DNA of 12,041 nt, taken from positions 1 through 12,041 of the forward strand of contig CAMBPW010000023.1 of the NCBI GenBank assembly GCA_945869755.1, given 5' to 3'. This stretch comes from an uncultured Gemella sp. Lineage in GTDB: Bacteria; Bacillota; Bacilli; Staphylococcales; Gemellaceae. Shown here one piece after another: positions 6,421 to 12,041 of this stretch (positions are counted from its first letter, which is position 1; the number at the start of each line of letters is the position of its first letter). The position numbers and the translations under genes are program-made. The notes under the pieces are model-generated. The model was given only the letters and a program-made list of their open reading frames with translations, ran no database searches and was not told where the DNA came from.

Positions 6421-6544
6421 AAAAAAACGTAAAAATATAGAAAATCTAGTATTAATAACAGAAAAATTTTCTCCATACTAGTTAATTACTTTGCAATTAG
6501 CTATATGCATTACATAATAATCTTCACATATTTTCACGTTTTTT
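6421..6544 (-). other. Long-stem structured RNA or complex terminator downstream of nrdD
   Basis: The 292 nt between the nrdD stop and the response regulator contain no convincing gene but do hold this structure. On the minus strand the arm at 6519-6544 pairs with the arm at 6421-6446 to give about 25 bp with one bulged U. All four other differences between the arms are G-U wobbles on the minus strand, but would be A-C mismatches on the plus strand. Inside are smaller hairpins: CTAGTAT/ATACTAG (6446-6452 with 6475-6481), TAATT/AATTA near 6482-6498 and a short TATG/CATA. The outer stem begins with six A and ends in seven T, as in an intrinsic terminator. It may end nrdD transcripts, or be a small RNA, or a leader element of the two-component operon. 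Confidence 0.5.
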
Positions 6545-6589
6545 ATAAACTTCAATATTTATATTTATTTTTTAGAAAAACTCATATTT

Positions 6590-8764
6590 TTATAAATGTT
6601 TTACTCTTGAAATAATTTCTTTATGTCTACCTTTTATCATAGGCCGTGCTTGTGGATTACCTAAATAACCACATGTTCTTTTCACAACATCACAAGTTTT
6701 AGGATTTGTGTTACTACAATTTGGACATTTAAATCCTTTTTTAGTAGGTTCAAATTCTCCTTCATAATTACACTCGTAACATTTATCTATAGGGGTATTC
6801 GTTCCTAAATATCCAATTTTATTATAAGCATAATCCCATACTGCTTCTAGTGCTTTTGGATTTTGACGTAAAACTGGATACTCACAATAATGAATAAATC
6901 CTCCACTTGCAAAATATGGATAATCTTTTTCAAAATCTATTTTTTCAAAAGGAGTTGGATTTTTTCTAACATCATAGTGATAAGAATTTGTGTAATAATC
7001 TTTATCAGTAATATTTTCTAAACTTCCAAATTTTTCTTTATCCATTCTACAAAATCTATCTGTTAAACTTTCACTTGGTGTTGAATAAATACTAAACCAA
7101 TAATCATACTCTTCTGTCCACTCTTCAACATTTTGTTTTAAATATTTCATAATTTCAAGTGTAAAATCTTTTGCTTCTCTATTTTTTTCCCATTCTCCTC
7201 CATAAAATACTGTGGCAACTTCATATAAACCTATATATCCCAGCGATAATGTTGAACGTTTATTTTTAAATAATTTATTAACACTTTCTCCAGCAGACAG
7301 ACGATTTCCAAATGCTCCGTACATATAAAGAATTGGAGCATTTTCTGGTCTTGCTTCACCACAACGTTTTGCACGATAAATTAATGCGTCTTTACAAATT
7401 TCTAATCTTTCTCTTAAAATTGACCAAAACTTATCATTATCCCCATTTGACTCTATAGCTATACGTGGTAAATTTAAAGTTACTACCCCTAAATTCATTC
7501 TTCCGCTCTCAATATTTTCTCCGTTTTCGTTTTTCCATGCTGGTAAAAACGATCGACACCCCATTGGAGTTTTACAACTTCCAGTTATTTTTACTAATGT
7601 ATCATACATTATTACGTCCGGATACATTCTTTTTACAGAACATTCTAAAGCCAATTGTTTTATGTCATAATTAGGATCAGTTTCTCTTAAATTTACCCCA
7701 TCTTTCAATGTAAAAATTAATTTCGGGAAAATTGCTGTTCTTTTTTCTTTTCCTAATCCGTTAATTCTAACTTTTAAAATCGCCTTTTGAATTTCACGTG
7801 CAAAAAAATCTTCTCCTAAACCAAATCCTAATGACGTAAACGGTGTTTGTCCTTGTGAAGAATATAAAGTATTTATTTCATATTCTAAACTTTGCATAGC
7901 ATCATAAATGTCTTTTTTAGTTTTCTCTAATGCAAATTGTTTCTGTTTTTCATCTCCATCAATCCACTCTTGTGCCATTTTTAAATTTTTGTCATAATTC
8001 AATTTTGCAAAAGGAGAAAGAACTTCGTCAATTCTGTCAGCACTACAACCACCATATTGACTTGACGCAACATTTGCTATAATTTGTGCCATTTGTGCAG
8101 TTGCAGTTGTAATACTTTTTGGACTTTCTACATCAGCATTTCCAATTTTAAAACCTTTAGTCAACATTTCATTAAAATCAATTAAACAACAATTTGTTAA
8201 TGGTTGATACGGAGAATAGTCTAAATCGTGATAATGAATTTCTCCTTTTTGATGTGAATTTGCTACGTGTTTAGGTAACATTTTTAACCCGATAGATTTT
8301 GCAACAACTCCACTAGTTAAATCACGATGCGTATTAAATACTAAACTATCTTTATTTGCATTTTCATTTACTAATTTTTCATCTCTATTTATCAAACTAT
8401 TAATAGCAATATTAATATCTAAACTTCTATCACGTTTTATATCACGATTTGCACGATAAGAAATATATTCTTCTGCTACTCTATCTTCACCTAGTTCAAT
8501 TAATGTATGTTCAACAATATTTTGTATTTCATAAATTTTTATATCTTTATCAAAACGTCTATTGATTTCTAACAATACTTCTTCTACAATATTTCCAATA
8601 CTGTAAGTTTTAGTAGAACCTCCTATTGATAAAATGGCTTTTTCTATCGCATTATAAATCTTTTCACTGTTAAAGGGAACTTTTCTTCCATCACGTTTAA
8701 TTACTACTAAATTTTTCATATTATCATTTAATTTTAACTCTTTATATTTTAAAACATTGCTCAT
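6590..8764 (-). CDS. nrdD: Anaerobic (class III) ribonucleoside-triphosphate reductase, large subunit
   Basis: 724 aa. It reduces ribonucleoside triphosphates to deoxyribonucleotides without oxygen, using a glycyl radical. An ATP-cone allosteric domain occupies about residues 18-110 (VVIKRDGRKVPFNSEKI). The catalytic barrel includes NCCLID (C192/C193) and MGCRSF (C403), the conserved Cys regions of the active site. The C-terminal zinc site is C662-x2-C665 and C680-x2-C683. The glycyl radical is G699 in RTCGYLG, 25 residues from the end. Full length and intact. ATG 8764 is supported by GGAGG (8773-8777, minus strand); a later Met16 has no ribosome site. The activating enzyme NrdG is usually encoded next to it but is absent on either side here. 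It has its own promoter and is followed by a structured element. Confidence 0.98.
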   Translation of the reverse strand: MSNVLKYKELKLNDNMKNLVVIKRDGRKVPFNSEKIYNAIEKAILSIGGSTKTYSIGNIVEEVLLEINRRFDKDIKIYEIQNIVEHTLIELGEDRVAEEYISYRANRDIKRDRSLDINIAINSLINRDEKLVNENANKDSLVFNTHRDLTSGVVAKSIGLKMLPKHVANSHQKGEIHYHDLDYSPYQPLTNCCLIDFNEMLTKGFKIGNADVESPKSITTATAQMAQIIANVASSQYGGCSADRIDEVLSPFAKLNYDKNLKMAQEWIDGDEKQKQFALEKTKKDIYDAMQSLEYEINTLYSSQGQTPFTSLGFGLGEDFFAREIQKAILKVRINGLGKEKRTAIFPKLIFTLKDGVNLRETDPNYDIKQLALECSVKRMYPDVIMYDTLVKITGSCKTPMGCRSFLPAWKNENGENIESGRMNLGVVTLNLPRIAIESNGDNDKFWSILRERLEICKDALIYRAKRCGEARPENAPILYMYGAFGNRLSAGESVNKLFKNKRSTLSLGYIGLYEVATVFYGGEWEKNREAKDFTLEIMKYLKQNVEEWTEEYDYWFSIYSTPSESLTDRFCRMDKEKFGSLENITDKDYYTNSYHYDVRKNPTPFEKIDFEKDYPYFASGGFIHYCEYPVLRQNPKALEAVWDYAYNKIGYLGTNTPIDKCYECNYEGEFEPTKKGFKCPNCSNTNPKTCDVVKRTCGYLGNPQARPMIKGRHKEIISRVKHL

Positions 8765-8794
8765 TATCTATTCCTCCAAATAATTATAAATATA

Positions 8795-8823
8795 ATTTTA
8801 TCGTTTTATTTTTAATTTGTCCA
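8795..8823 (-). promoter_or_regulatory. Promoter of nrdD
   Basis: On the minus strand TGGACA (8818-8823, 5 of 6 to TTGACA), a 17-nt spacer and TAAAAT (8795-8800, 5 of 6 to TATAAT). The leader would be about 24 nt and leaves room for GGAGG at 8773-8777. No NrdR box pair was recognised around it. Confidence 0.7.
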
Positions 8824-8891
8824 ATAATATCTGAAGTGAAAATTTGTAAAAAATAATTGAAATCTTGGCACAAATAACCTAGTTTAAATTG

Positions 8892-8914
8892 TGAATTTTT
8901 TTTGTCAAAATTCA
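8892..8914. promoter_or_regulatory. Inverted repeat in the divergent nrdD/carboxypeptidase-like control region
   Basis: TGAATTTT (8892-8899) and AAAATTCA (8907-8914) form a perfect 8-bp inverted repeat with a 7-nt centre, flanked by AATT on both sides. It lies upstream of both divergent promoters and overlaps a TTGTGAA half-site. The rest of the 277-nt region (8765-9041) is AT-rich and holds the two promoters but no gene I can support. A role as an operator is inference. Confidence 0.35.
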
Positions 8915-9005
8915 ATTATAAATTTTATTTTCAACAAAAAATAATTAAAAAAATAAAATGTAATTATTATATATTTTTAAAGTAGAATTTTTTTTCATTT
9001 TGTAA

Positions 9006-9022
9006 TATACTATTTATATATT
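9006..9022 (+). promoter_or_regulatory. Likely -10 region for the carboxypeptidase-like/yutD operon
   Basis: Two overlapping -10 candidates, TATACT (9006-9011) and TATATT (9017-9022), lie 20-36 nt before the start codon. Neither has a good -35; TTCATT (8994-8999) is 17 nt upstream of the second. I cannot choose between them. Confidence 0.4.
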
Positions 9023-9041
9023 ATTGTAAAGGAACAAATAA

Positions 9042-10253
9042 ATGAAATTTAAAAAGATATTTACATTATTACTTGCATTTATTATTTTTACAAATAGTAA
9101 TAGTGTATTAGCAAATGATAACTTCGTTGATAACAATGCTTCTATTAGTGTTATCAATAAAAATAAAGACGCAAAAATTGTTATTTCAGAATATAATACA
9201 GGAAAAATTATTTCAAAGAAATCAGAAGATGAAAAAGTAGAATATAAAGATTTAGCTAGCTCTATCGCTCTTTTCGTAATATCTGAGCAATTAAGAGATA
9301 AAAATATTACAATTGATTCTTCTATTCCACTTGTAGAAAGTGATAGTATTTTAGAGGAATATGAAATAAATGGCGAAATACGTTTAAGCGATGCAATTTT
9401 TTTACTGGAACAAAAAAATTCATCTGCAGTTTTAAAGTCTATATTTAAAAAATTTAACATTACAATTTCACAAGCACAATTAATTTTAGATAAACTAACT
9501 ATGCGTGATACAAATTTAAAATCTATAGAAATTTCAGAAGAAAATACAACTACTGCAAAAAACATTAATTACATAACTTCTGAAACTATAAAAAATTATC
9601 CAGACATATTGGAAATAACTAAATATCCTGAATATACGTTAAAAAATGGAAAAACTATTGAAAACAATATAAAATTTTTAGAATCAAATAGTATTCGTAG
9701 CTTAGGACTTGACTTTGACGGTAAAAACTCTAACACTATAACTTATAGCGGAAATACAAAAATAGTAGTTACCGTTTTAGGAATATCAGAGGAAAAAGAC
9801 GATTATTTTGATTCTCTGCAAAATTTATATACATACGTATTTAATAATTACGAATACAAACTTGCACTAAAAGCAGGAACTTATGATATAAATAATGAAA
9901 ATATTACAATTAATGAAGATATTTACGATTTATTTTATAAAGAACATTCAGAAAAAGATATAAAATACTTTTTAATGAATGGAAAAATACTATTTTTCCA
10001 AAACTACAATTACTTATCTGCAAACTCGGGAACAGTTTTTGCAAACTACATATCAAATAGTGATAACTCAACAATTGCAGAAATAAAAAGAACATTCTTG
10101 CAAGATAGCAAATTTAGCGAAAAATCAAACAAAGAAAAACTTTCTATAGTAATAGAAAGAACACAATATTTCTCAACATTCGCTATACTAATATATTCTA
10201 TTATTTTTATAATATTATACTTTATAAAAAAACCTTTTGATAAAGGAGAATAA
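9042..10253 (+). CDS. Membrane-anchored D-Ala-D-Ala carboxypeptidase-like protein (S11 family), probably inactive
   Basis: 403 aa with a signal peptide (about 1-24, ending VLA-ND) and a C-terminal membrane helix (about 377-395), so the body is extracellular. The S11/PBP5 fold is recognisable from MRDTNLKS (154-161; family usual GMxxTxFxNPxGL) and from TTTAKNINYITSETIKNYPDIL to ITKYPEYTLKNGK, which match the region after the active site in DacA-type enzymes. The three catalytic motifs are degenerate. SxxK is read at S73-S-I-A76, with Lys lost. The SxN region is KNSSA (125-129) and KTG is replaced around FDGKNS (225-230). It would be expected to bind peptidoglycan or partner proteins rather than trim stem peptides. 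ATG 9042 has AAAGGA (9028-9033). It is co-transcribed with yutD, 2 nt downstream. Assignment of the motif positions is by eye. Confidence 0.8.
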   Translation: MKFKKIFTLLLAFIIFTNSNSVLANDNFVDNNASISVINKNKDAKIVISEYNTGKIISKKSEDEKVEYKDLASSIALFVISEQLRDKNITIDSSIPLVESDSILEEYEINGEIRLSDAIFLLEQKNSSAVLKSIFKKFNITISQAQLILDKLTMRDTNLKSIEISEENTTTAKNINYITSETIKNYPDILEITKYPEYTLKNGKTIENNIKFLESNSIRSLGLDFDGKNSNTITYSGNTKIVVTVLGISEEKDDYFDSLQNLYTYVFNNYEYKLALKAGTYDINNENITINEDIYDLFYKEHSEKDIKYFLMNGKILFFQNYNYLSANSGTVFANYISNSDNSTIAEIKRTFLQDSKFSEKSNKEKLSIVIERTQYFSTFAILIYSIIFIILYFIKKPFDKGE

Positions 10254-10255
10254 TT

Positions 10256-10552
10256 ATGCAAATATCACATAAAAATCTAACTTTTGAAACAGAAAATGGT
10301 AATTTTGAGTTAATTTTTAATTTCAAAAATGCTTTTGATAAAGATTTATTCATCGCAAAGTATGTAGAAATTTTAAATGATAAACAATTTATTATCGGAG
10401 ATATTGCATACGAAAAATTACGACTTAGTGGATTTATTACTACTAAAGATAACAATCACCCAAAAAATATTTATAATTTAGAAGATTACATATTAGAATT
10501 TTGTAATTTAGGATGTCCATTTTTCGTAGTAAAAAGAATAAAAACGCTTTAA
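10256..10552 (+). CDS. yutD: YutD family protein (DUF1027)
   Basis: 98 aa, cytosolic. Recognised by the DUF1027 pattern: a GDIAYEKLRLSGF block (48-60; family usual GDWGYxQLRLKGF), then NLEDYILEFCNLGCPFFVVK, with the CNxGC motif at C83-C87. YutD-like proteins are widespread in Bacilli and have no firmly known function; the two close cysteines suggest metal or redox chemistry, which is inference. ATG 10256 follows the previous stop by 2 nt and its AAAGGAG site lies in the last codons of the carboxypeptidase-like gene, so the pair is an operon with coupled translation. The protein ends at the usual domain boundary, without the C-terminal extension some relatives carry. Its last codons form part of the terminator stem. 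Confidence 0.9.
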   Translation: MQISHKNLTFETENGNFELIFNFKNAFDKDLFIAKYVEILNDKQFIIGDIAYEKLRLSGFITTKDNNHPKNIYNLEDYILEFCNLGCPFFVVKRIKTL

Positions 10553-10576
10553 AGGTAAAATTTTAAAGCGTTTTTT
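10541..10576. terminator. Terminator at the end of yutD, overlapping its last codons
   Basis: A perfect 13-bp stem (10541-10553 with 10562-10574), an 8-nt loop and a T run (10571-10576). The left arm includes the last codons and the stop codon of yutD. The A-rich left flank would let it work for minus-strand transcripts too, but the minus-strand operon already has its own terminator at 10625-10674. Confidence 0.92.
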
Positions 10577-10624
10577 ATATTATATATTTATAAACTCAAT
10601 ATATCTGAATTTGTATAATAAATT

Positions 10625-10674
10625 CAAAACAAAAAAATCAGAATAAATTATTATAAAATAATAAAATACTCTGA
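10625..10674 (-). terminator. Terminator of the phosphodiester glycosidase/membrane protein operon
   Basis: On the minus strand TCAGA/TCTGA close a 17-bp imperfect stem (10658-10674 with 10638-10654; three mismatched positions) with a 3-nt loop, followed by a long T-rich tract (10625-10637). It lies about 30 nt after the stop of the small membrane protein. Confidence 0.75.
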
Positions 10675-10704
10675 ATTATTTTAAATTATATATTTAATTT
10701 TGTA

Positions 10705-11100
10705 TTATTTATTTTTAGTAACTTTCATAACTAAATGATTTATTATTGCTACAACTAAAAATAACGTTCCGATATAAAAATATGGTTTATCAAATGTAGT
10801 AGATCTTCCCGATAAATTTATTATACCTCTTAACAAAAATCCTGCTGTAACAACCGCAACTCCAGAATTCCATAAGTTAAAACTTAATCTTGAAAAAGAA
10901 AAATCAAATTTTAATATTATTGACAATAAAATTCCACCAATAAATGGAATTAAAAATAAATAATTCATAAAAAATGATACTTCTCCATAACTTTGACTTT
11001 GATATATTCTACTAAAAATATAAAGAAATATAGTCGTAAATAAATATGTTATTATCGTTTTTTTAAAACGTCTATTAGTATCCAAAGTAAACAATATCAC
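10705..11100 (-). CDS. Small four-helix membrane protein of unknown function
   Basis: 131 aa from a GTG at 11100, or 129 aa from an in-frame TTG at 11094. The only nearby ribosome site, GAGAGG, lies 3 nt before the GTG but 9 nt before the TTG, so the TTG may be the real start. Hydrophobic helices are near residues 14-32, 42-63, 76-95 and 107-126. A pattern of the type LWNSGVAVVTAGFLLRGIIN reminds me of a small membrane family in Firmicutes, but I cannot name it and no function is known to me. The 5' end overlaps the phosphodiester glycosidase gene by 20-26 nt, so the two are co-transcribed and probably translationally coupled. That suggests the membrane protein works with the glycosidase, for example in its export, anchoring or substrate supply; this is inference. 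Confidence 0.8.
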   Translation of the reverse strand: MILFTLDTNRRFKKTIITYLFTTIFLYIFSRIYQSQSYGEVSFFMNYLFLIPFIGGILLSIILKFDFSFSRLSFNLWNSGVAVVTAGFLLRGIINLSGRSTTFDKPYFYIGTLFLVVAIINHLVMKVTKNK

Positions 11101-11980
11101 TTACCTCTCTTTCTGAAATTGTTCTTCCGTTTGTGGTTGGTTTATTAATTAAATTTCCATTAAAGTATAAAGAAGATGAACCACCTCCGTCTAAATTGTA
11201 AGCAACTTTCGCTCCTTTTTCTTTCATTATTTGTGCTAATTGATATAGTGAAAGTCCACTACTTTCTGACGTTCTTCCATCTCCAACAACTACTATATAA
11301 TGATTTTCATCAATAATTCCTATCGCAGTTCGGGGATTTGATGCCATTGCTCGTCCTACTTCTGTATTTTCATTAACAACTACTTCTCCGTTTTCAACTA
11401 AGCTAGGCCCAAACGCTAGTAAATTTACAACTCCTTGAGAAACTAATTCTTGAGCTGATATTTCATTTTCATAAATTATTTTAAAAGAACCGTCAGCATA
11501 TATTGCTAAATCTCCGTTACTTGCATTATCTCGTACTGTATCTCTATATACAACTCCATTTTTTATTACATAACCTTTTGAATTTGCCCCGTAATAATCT
11601 CCATTGATTGCTAATATTGCATTGTTAGCTTTTGCCGTTGTTGTTGTTTTTGCAGTTACATTCGTTCCATATGTATTATTTGCTAAAGCTGTTTTTAAAA
11701 AATTAGGATCATTAACTTTAATATCTGCAATATAAACTTGCGTATTATAAACTGTAATTTGGTCTAAATTTATTTGTATATTATTGTCAGAATAACTATT
11801 ATTAGTCGTAGCTACACTGCTTACTGTTTTTGTTTGCGTTGTTGATACAGTATTATTTATTTCTACAGTAGAAATAGTTTCAGATAAAACAAAAGTTTTT
11901 AACATAGAATACGAAAAACTTCCAGTTAGTGTAGTTGCAAAAATTATTGAGTAAATAAATGGTTTTTTTATAAAGTTCAT
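11075..11980 (-). CDS. Phosphodiester glycosidase family protein (NAGPA domain), secreted or membrane-anchored
   Basis: 301 aa. An N-terminal hydrophobic segment (about 8-28) acts as a signal peptide or anchor, followed by a Ser/Thr/Asn-rich linker (about 33-68) typical of surface proteins. The NAGPA domain (PF09992, named after the human phosphodiester alpha-GlcNAcase) spans about 85-300. Its conserved blocks are all present: AINGDYYG (124-131), GPS (191-193), NPRTAIGI (215-222), VVVGDGR (230-236) and NLDGGGSSSLYFNG (262-275). Related enzymes cleave sugar-phosphodiester bonds, and bacterial members are proposed to act on envelope glycopolymers; the substrate here is unknown. ATG 11980 is 13 nt from the GAGAGG site, unusually far, with a 3-codon open frame in between. 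It is followed by an overlapping gene for a small membrane protein. Confidence 0.92.
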   Translation of the reverse strand: MNFIKKPFIYSIIFATTLTGSFSYSMLKTFVLSETISTVEINNTVSTTQTKTVSSVATTNNSYSDNNIQINLDQITVYNTQVYIADIKVNDPNFLKTALANNTYGTNVTAKTTTTAKANNAILAINGDYYGANSKGYVIKNGVVYRDTVRDNASNGDLAIYADGSFKIIYENEISAQELVSQGVVNLLAFGPSLVENGEVVVNENTEVGRAMASNPRTAIGIIDENHYIVVVGDGRTSESSGLSLYQLAQIMKEKGAKVAYNLDGGGSSSLYFNGNLINKPTTNGRTISEREVSDIVYFGY

Positions 11981-12000
11981 ATTAACATTTTTTCCTCTCT
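11977..12000 (-). promoter_or_regulatory. Ribosome site with a 3-codon minicistron before the phosphodiester glycosidase start
   Basis: On the minus strand AGAGAGG (11994-12000) is 5 nt from an ATG at 11988 that opens a frame Met-Leu-Ile-stop. Its TGA overlaps the ATG of the glycosidase gene (11980) as ATGA. The site is 13 nt from the glycosidase ATG, so that gene may be read by termination-reinitiation. It could also simply use the distant site. Confidence 0.4.
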
Positions 12001-12013
12001 TTCTCTTTAAAAA

Positions 12014-12027
12014 TCAAAAATTTTTGA
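12014..12027. promoter_or_regulatory. Perfect 14-nt palindrome upstream of the phosphodiester glycosidase gene
   Basis: TCAAAAATTTTTGA lies 34 nt before the glycosidase start, near the window edge. It could be an operator or the centre of a terminator of an upstream gene. No promoter for the glycosidase is visible in the remaining bases, so its promoter is likely outside the window. Confidence 0.3.
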
Positions 12028-12041
12028 GTTGACCATGAAAC

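Noticed and set aside
6421..6544. MITE-like mobile element with terminal inverted repeats
   Set aside because: No target-site duplication is visible, no second copy is present in the window, and the arm differences fit RNA G-U pairing better.
7465..7674. Plus-strand frame inside nrdD
   Set aside because: Antisense shadow of a conserved NrdD region.
8866..8882. Sigma-54-like TTGGCAC element upstream of nrdD
   Set aside because: The -24-like TGGCAC has no TTGC at the -12 position, and a good sigma-A-type promoter for nrdD lies closer.
8888..8908. Complete Rex operator at the TTGTGAA half-site
   Set aside because: The second half reads TTGTCAA rather than TTCACAA and the spacing is wrong, so only a half-site can be claimed.
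9014..9565. Minus-strand open frame opposite the carboxypeptidase-like gene, and shorter ones near 9910-10455
   Set aside because: They mirror the coding pattern of the plus-strand genes in AT-rich DNA, with no ribosome site or recognisable domain.

Overview
The window looks like chromosome from a low-GC Firmicute (Bacillota, class Bacilli). The DNA is very AT-rich with A/T-ending codons, Shine-Dalgarno sites are strong (AAGGAGG and GGAGG types), and several families are typical of Bacilli: DUF1450/YuzB-like, DUF1461/Lit, DUF1027/YutD, tetramer-type cytidine deaminase and Cof-type HAD. A Gemella-like organism is my best guess, but that is inference and no marker gene is present to prove it. 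I see no phage, transposase, integrase, CRISPR array, rRNA or tRNA.

Layout. Positions 1-1050 (+) hold the 3' part of a Cof-type HAD phosphatase, translationally linked to cytidine deaminase (cdd) and closed by a hairpin. Positions 1088-1750 (+) encode a DUF1461/TIGR01906 membrane protein, the family of the lipoprotein intramolecular transacylase Lit. Positions 1753-2826 (+) are a clean two-gene operon with promoter and terminator: a DUF1450-like cysteine domain fused to a C-terminal Ig-like (DUF5011-like) domain, followed by a PsiE-family membrane protein. Positions 2858-3450 (+) are a single-gene unit for an ATP-binding-type universal stress protein. Its promoter is almost a copy of the previous operon's promoter. 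A bidirectional terminator separates it from a convergent two-domain rhodanese sulfurtransferase (3453-4301, -).

Positions 4381-6297 (-) encode an OmpR-family response regulator and its sensor kinase, overlapping by 8 nt. Upstream of them is a 124-nt segment (6421-6544) that folds into a long closed stem whose strand differences are G-U wobbles only when read on the minus strand. It lies just downstream of nrdD (6590-8764, -), the anaerobic ribonucleotide reductase, which here has no nrdG beside it.

A roughly 280-nt divergent control region separates nrdD from a rightward operon (9042-10576). That operon encodes a membrane-anchored D-Ala-D-Ala carboxypeptidase-like protein whose catalytic motifs are degenerate, and a YutD-family protein. 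The right end (10625-12041, -) holds a secreted or anchored phosphodiester glycosidase (NAGPA-like) overlapping a small four-helix membrane protein of unknown function.

Common themes are cell envelope functions (Lit-like, carboxypeptidase-like, phosphodiester glycosidase, sensor kinase, PsiE), stress (USP, sulfurtransferase) and nucleotide metabolism (cdd, nrdD). The points most worth a second look are the DUF1450-Ig fusion with PsiE, the structured RNA after nrdD, the apparently dead S11 carboxypeptidase paired with YutD, and the paired promoters.
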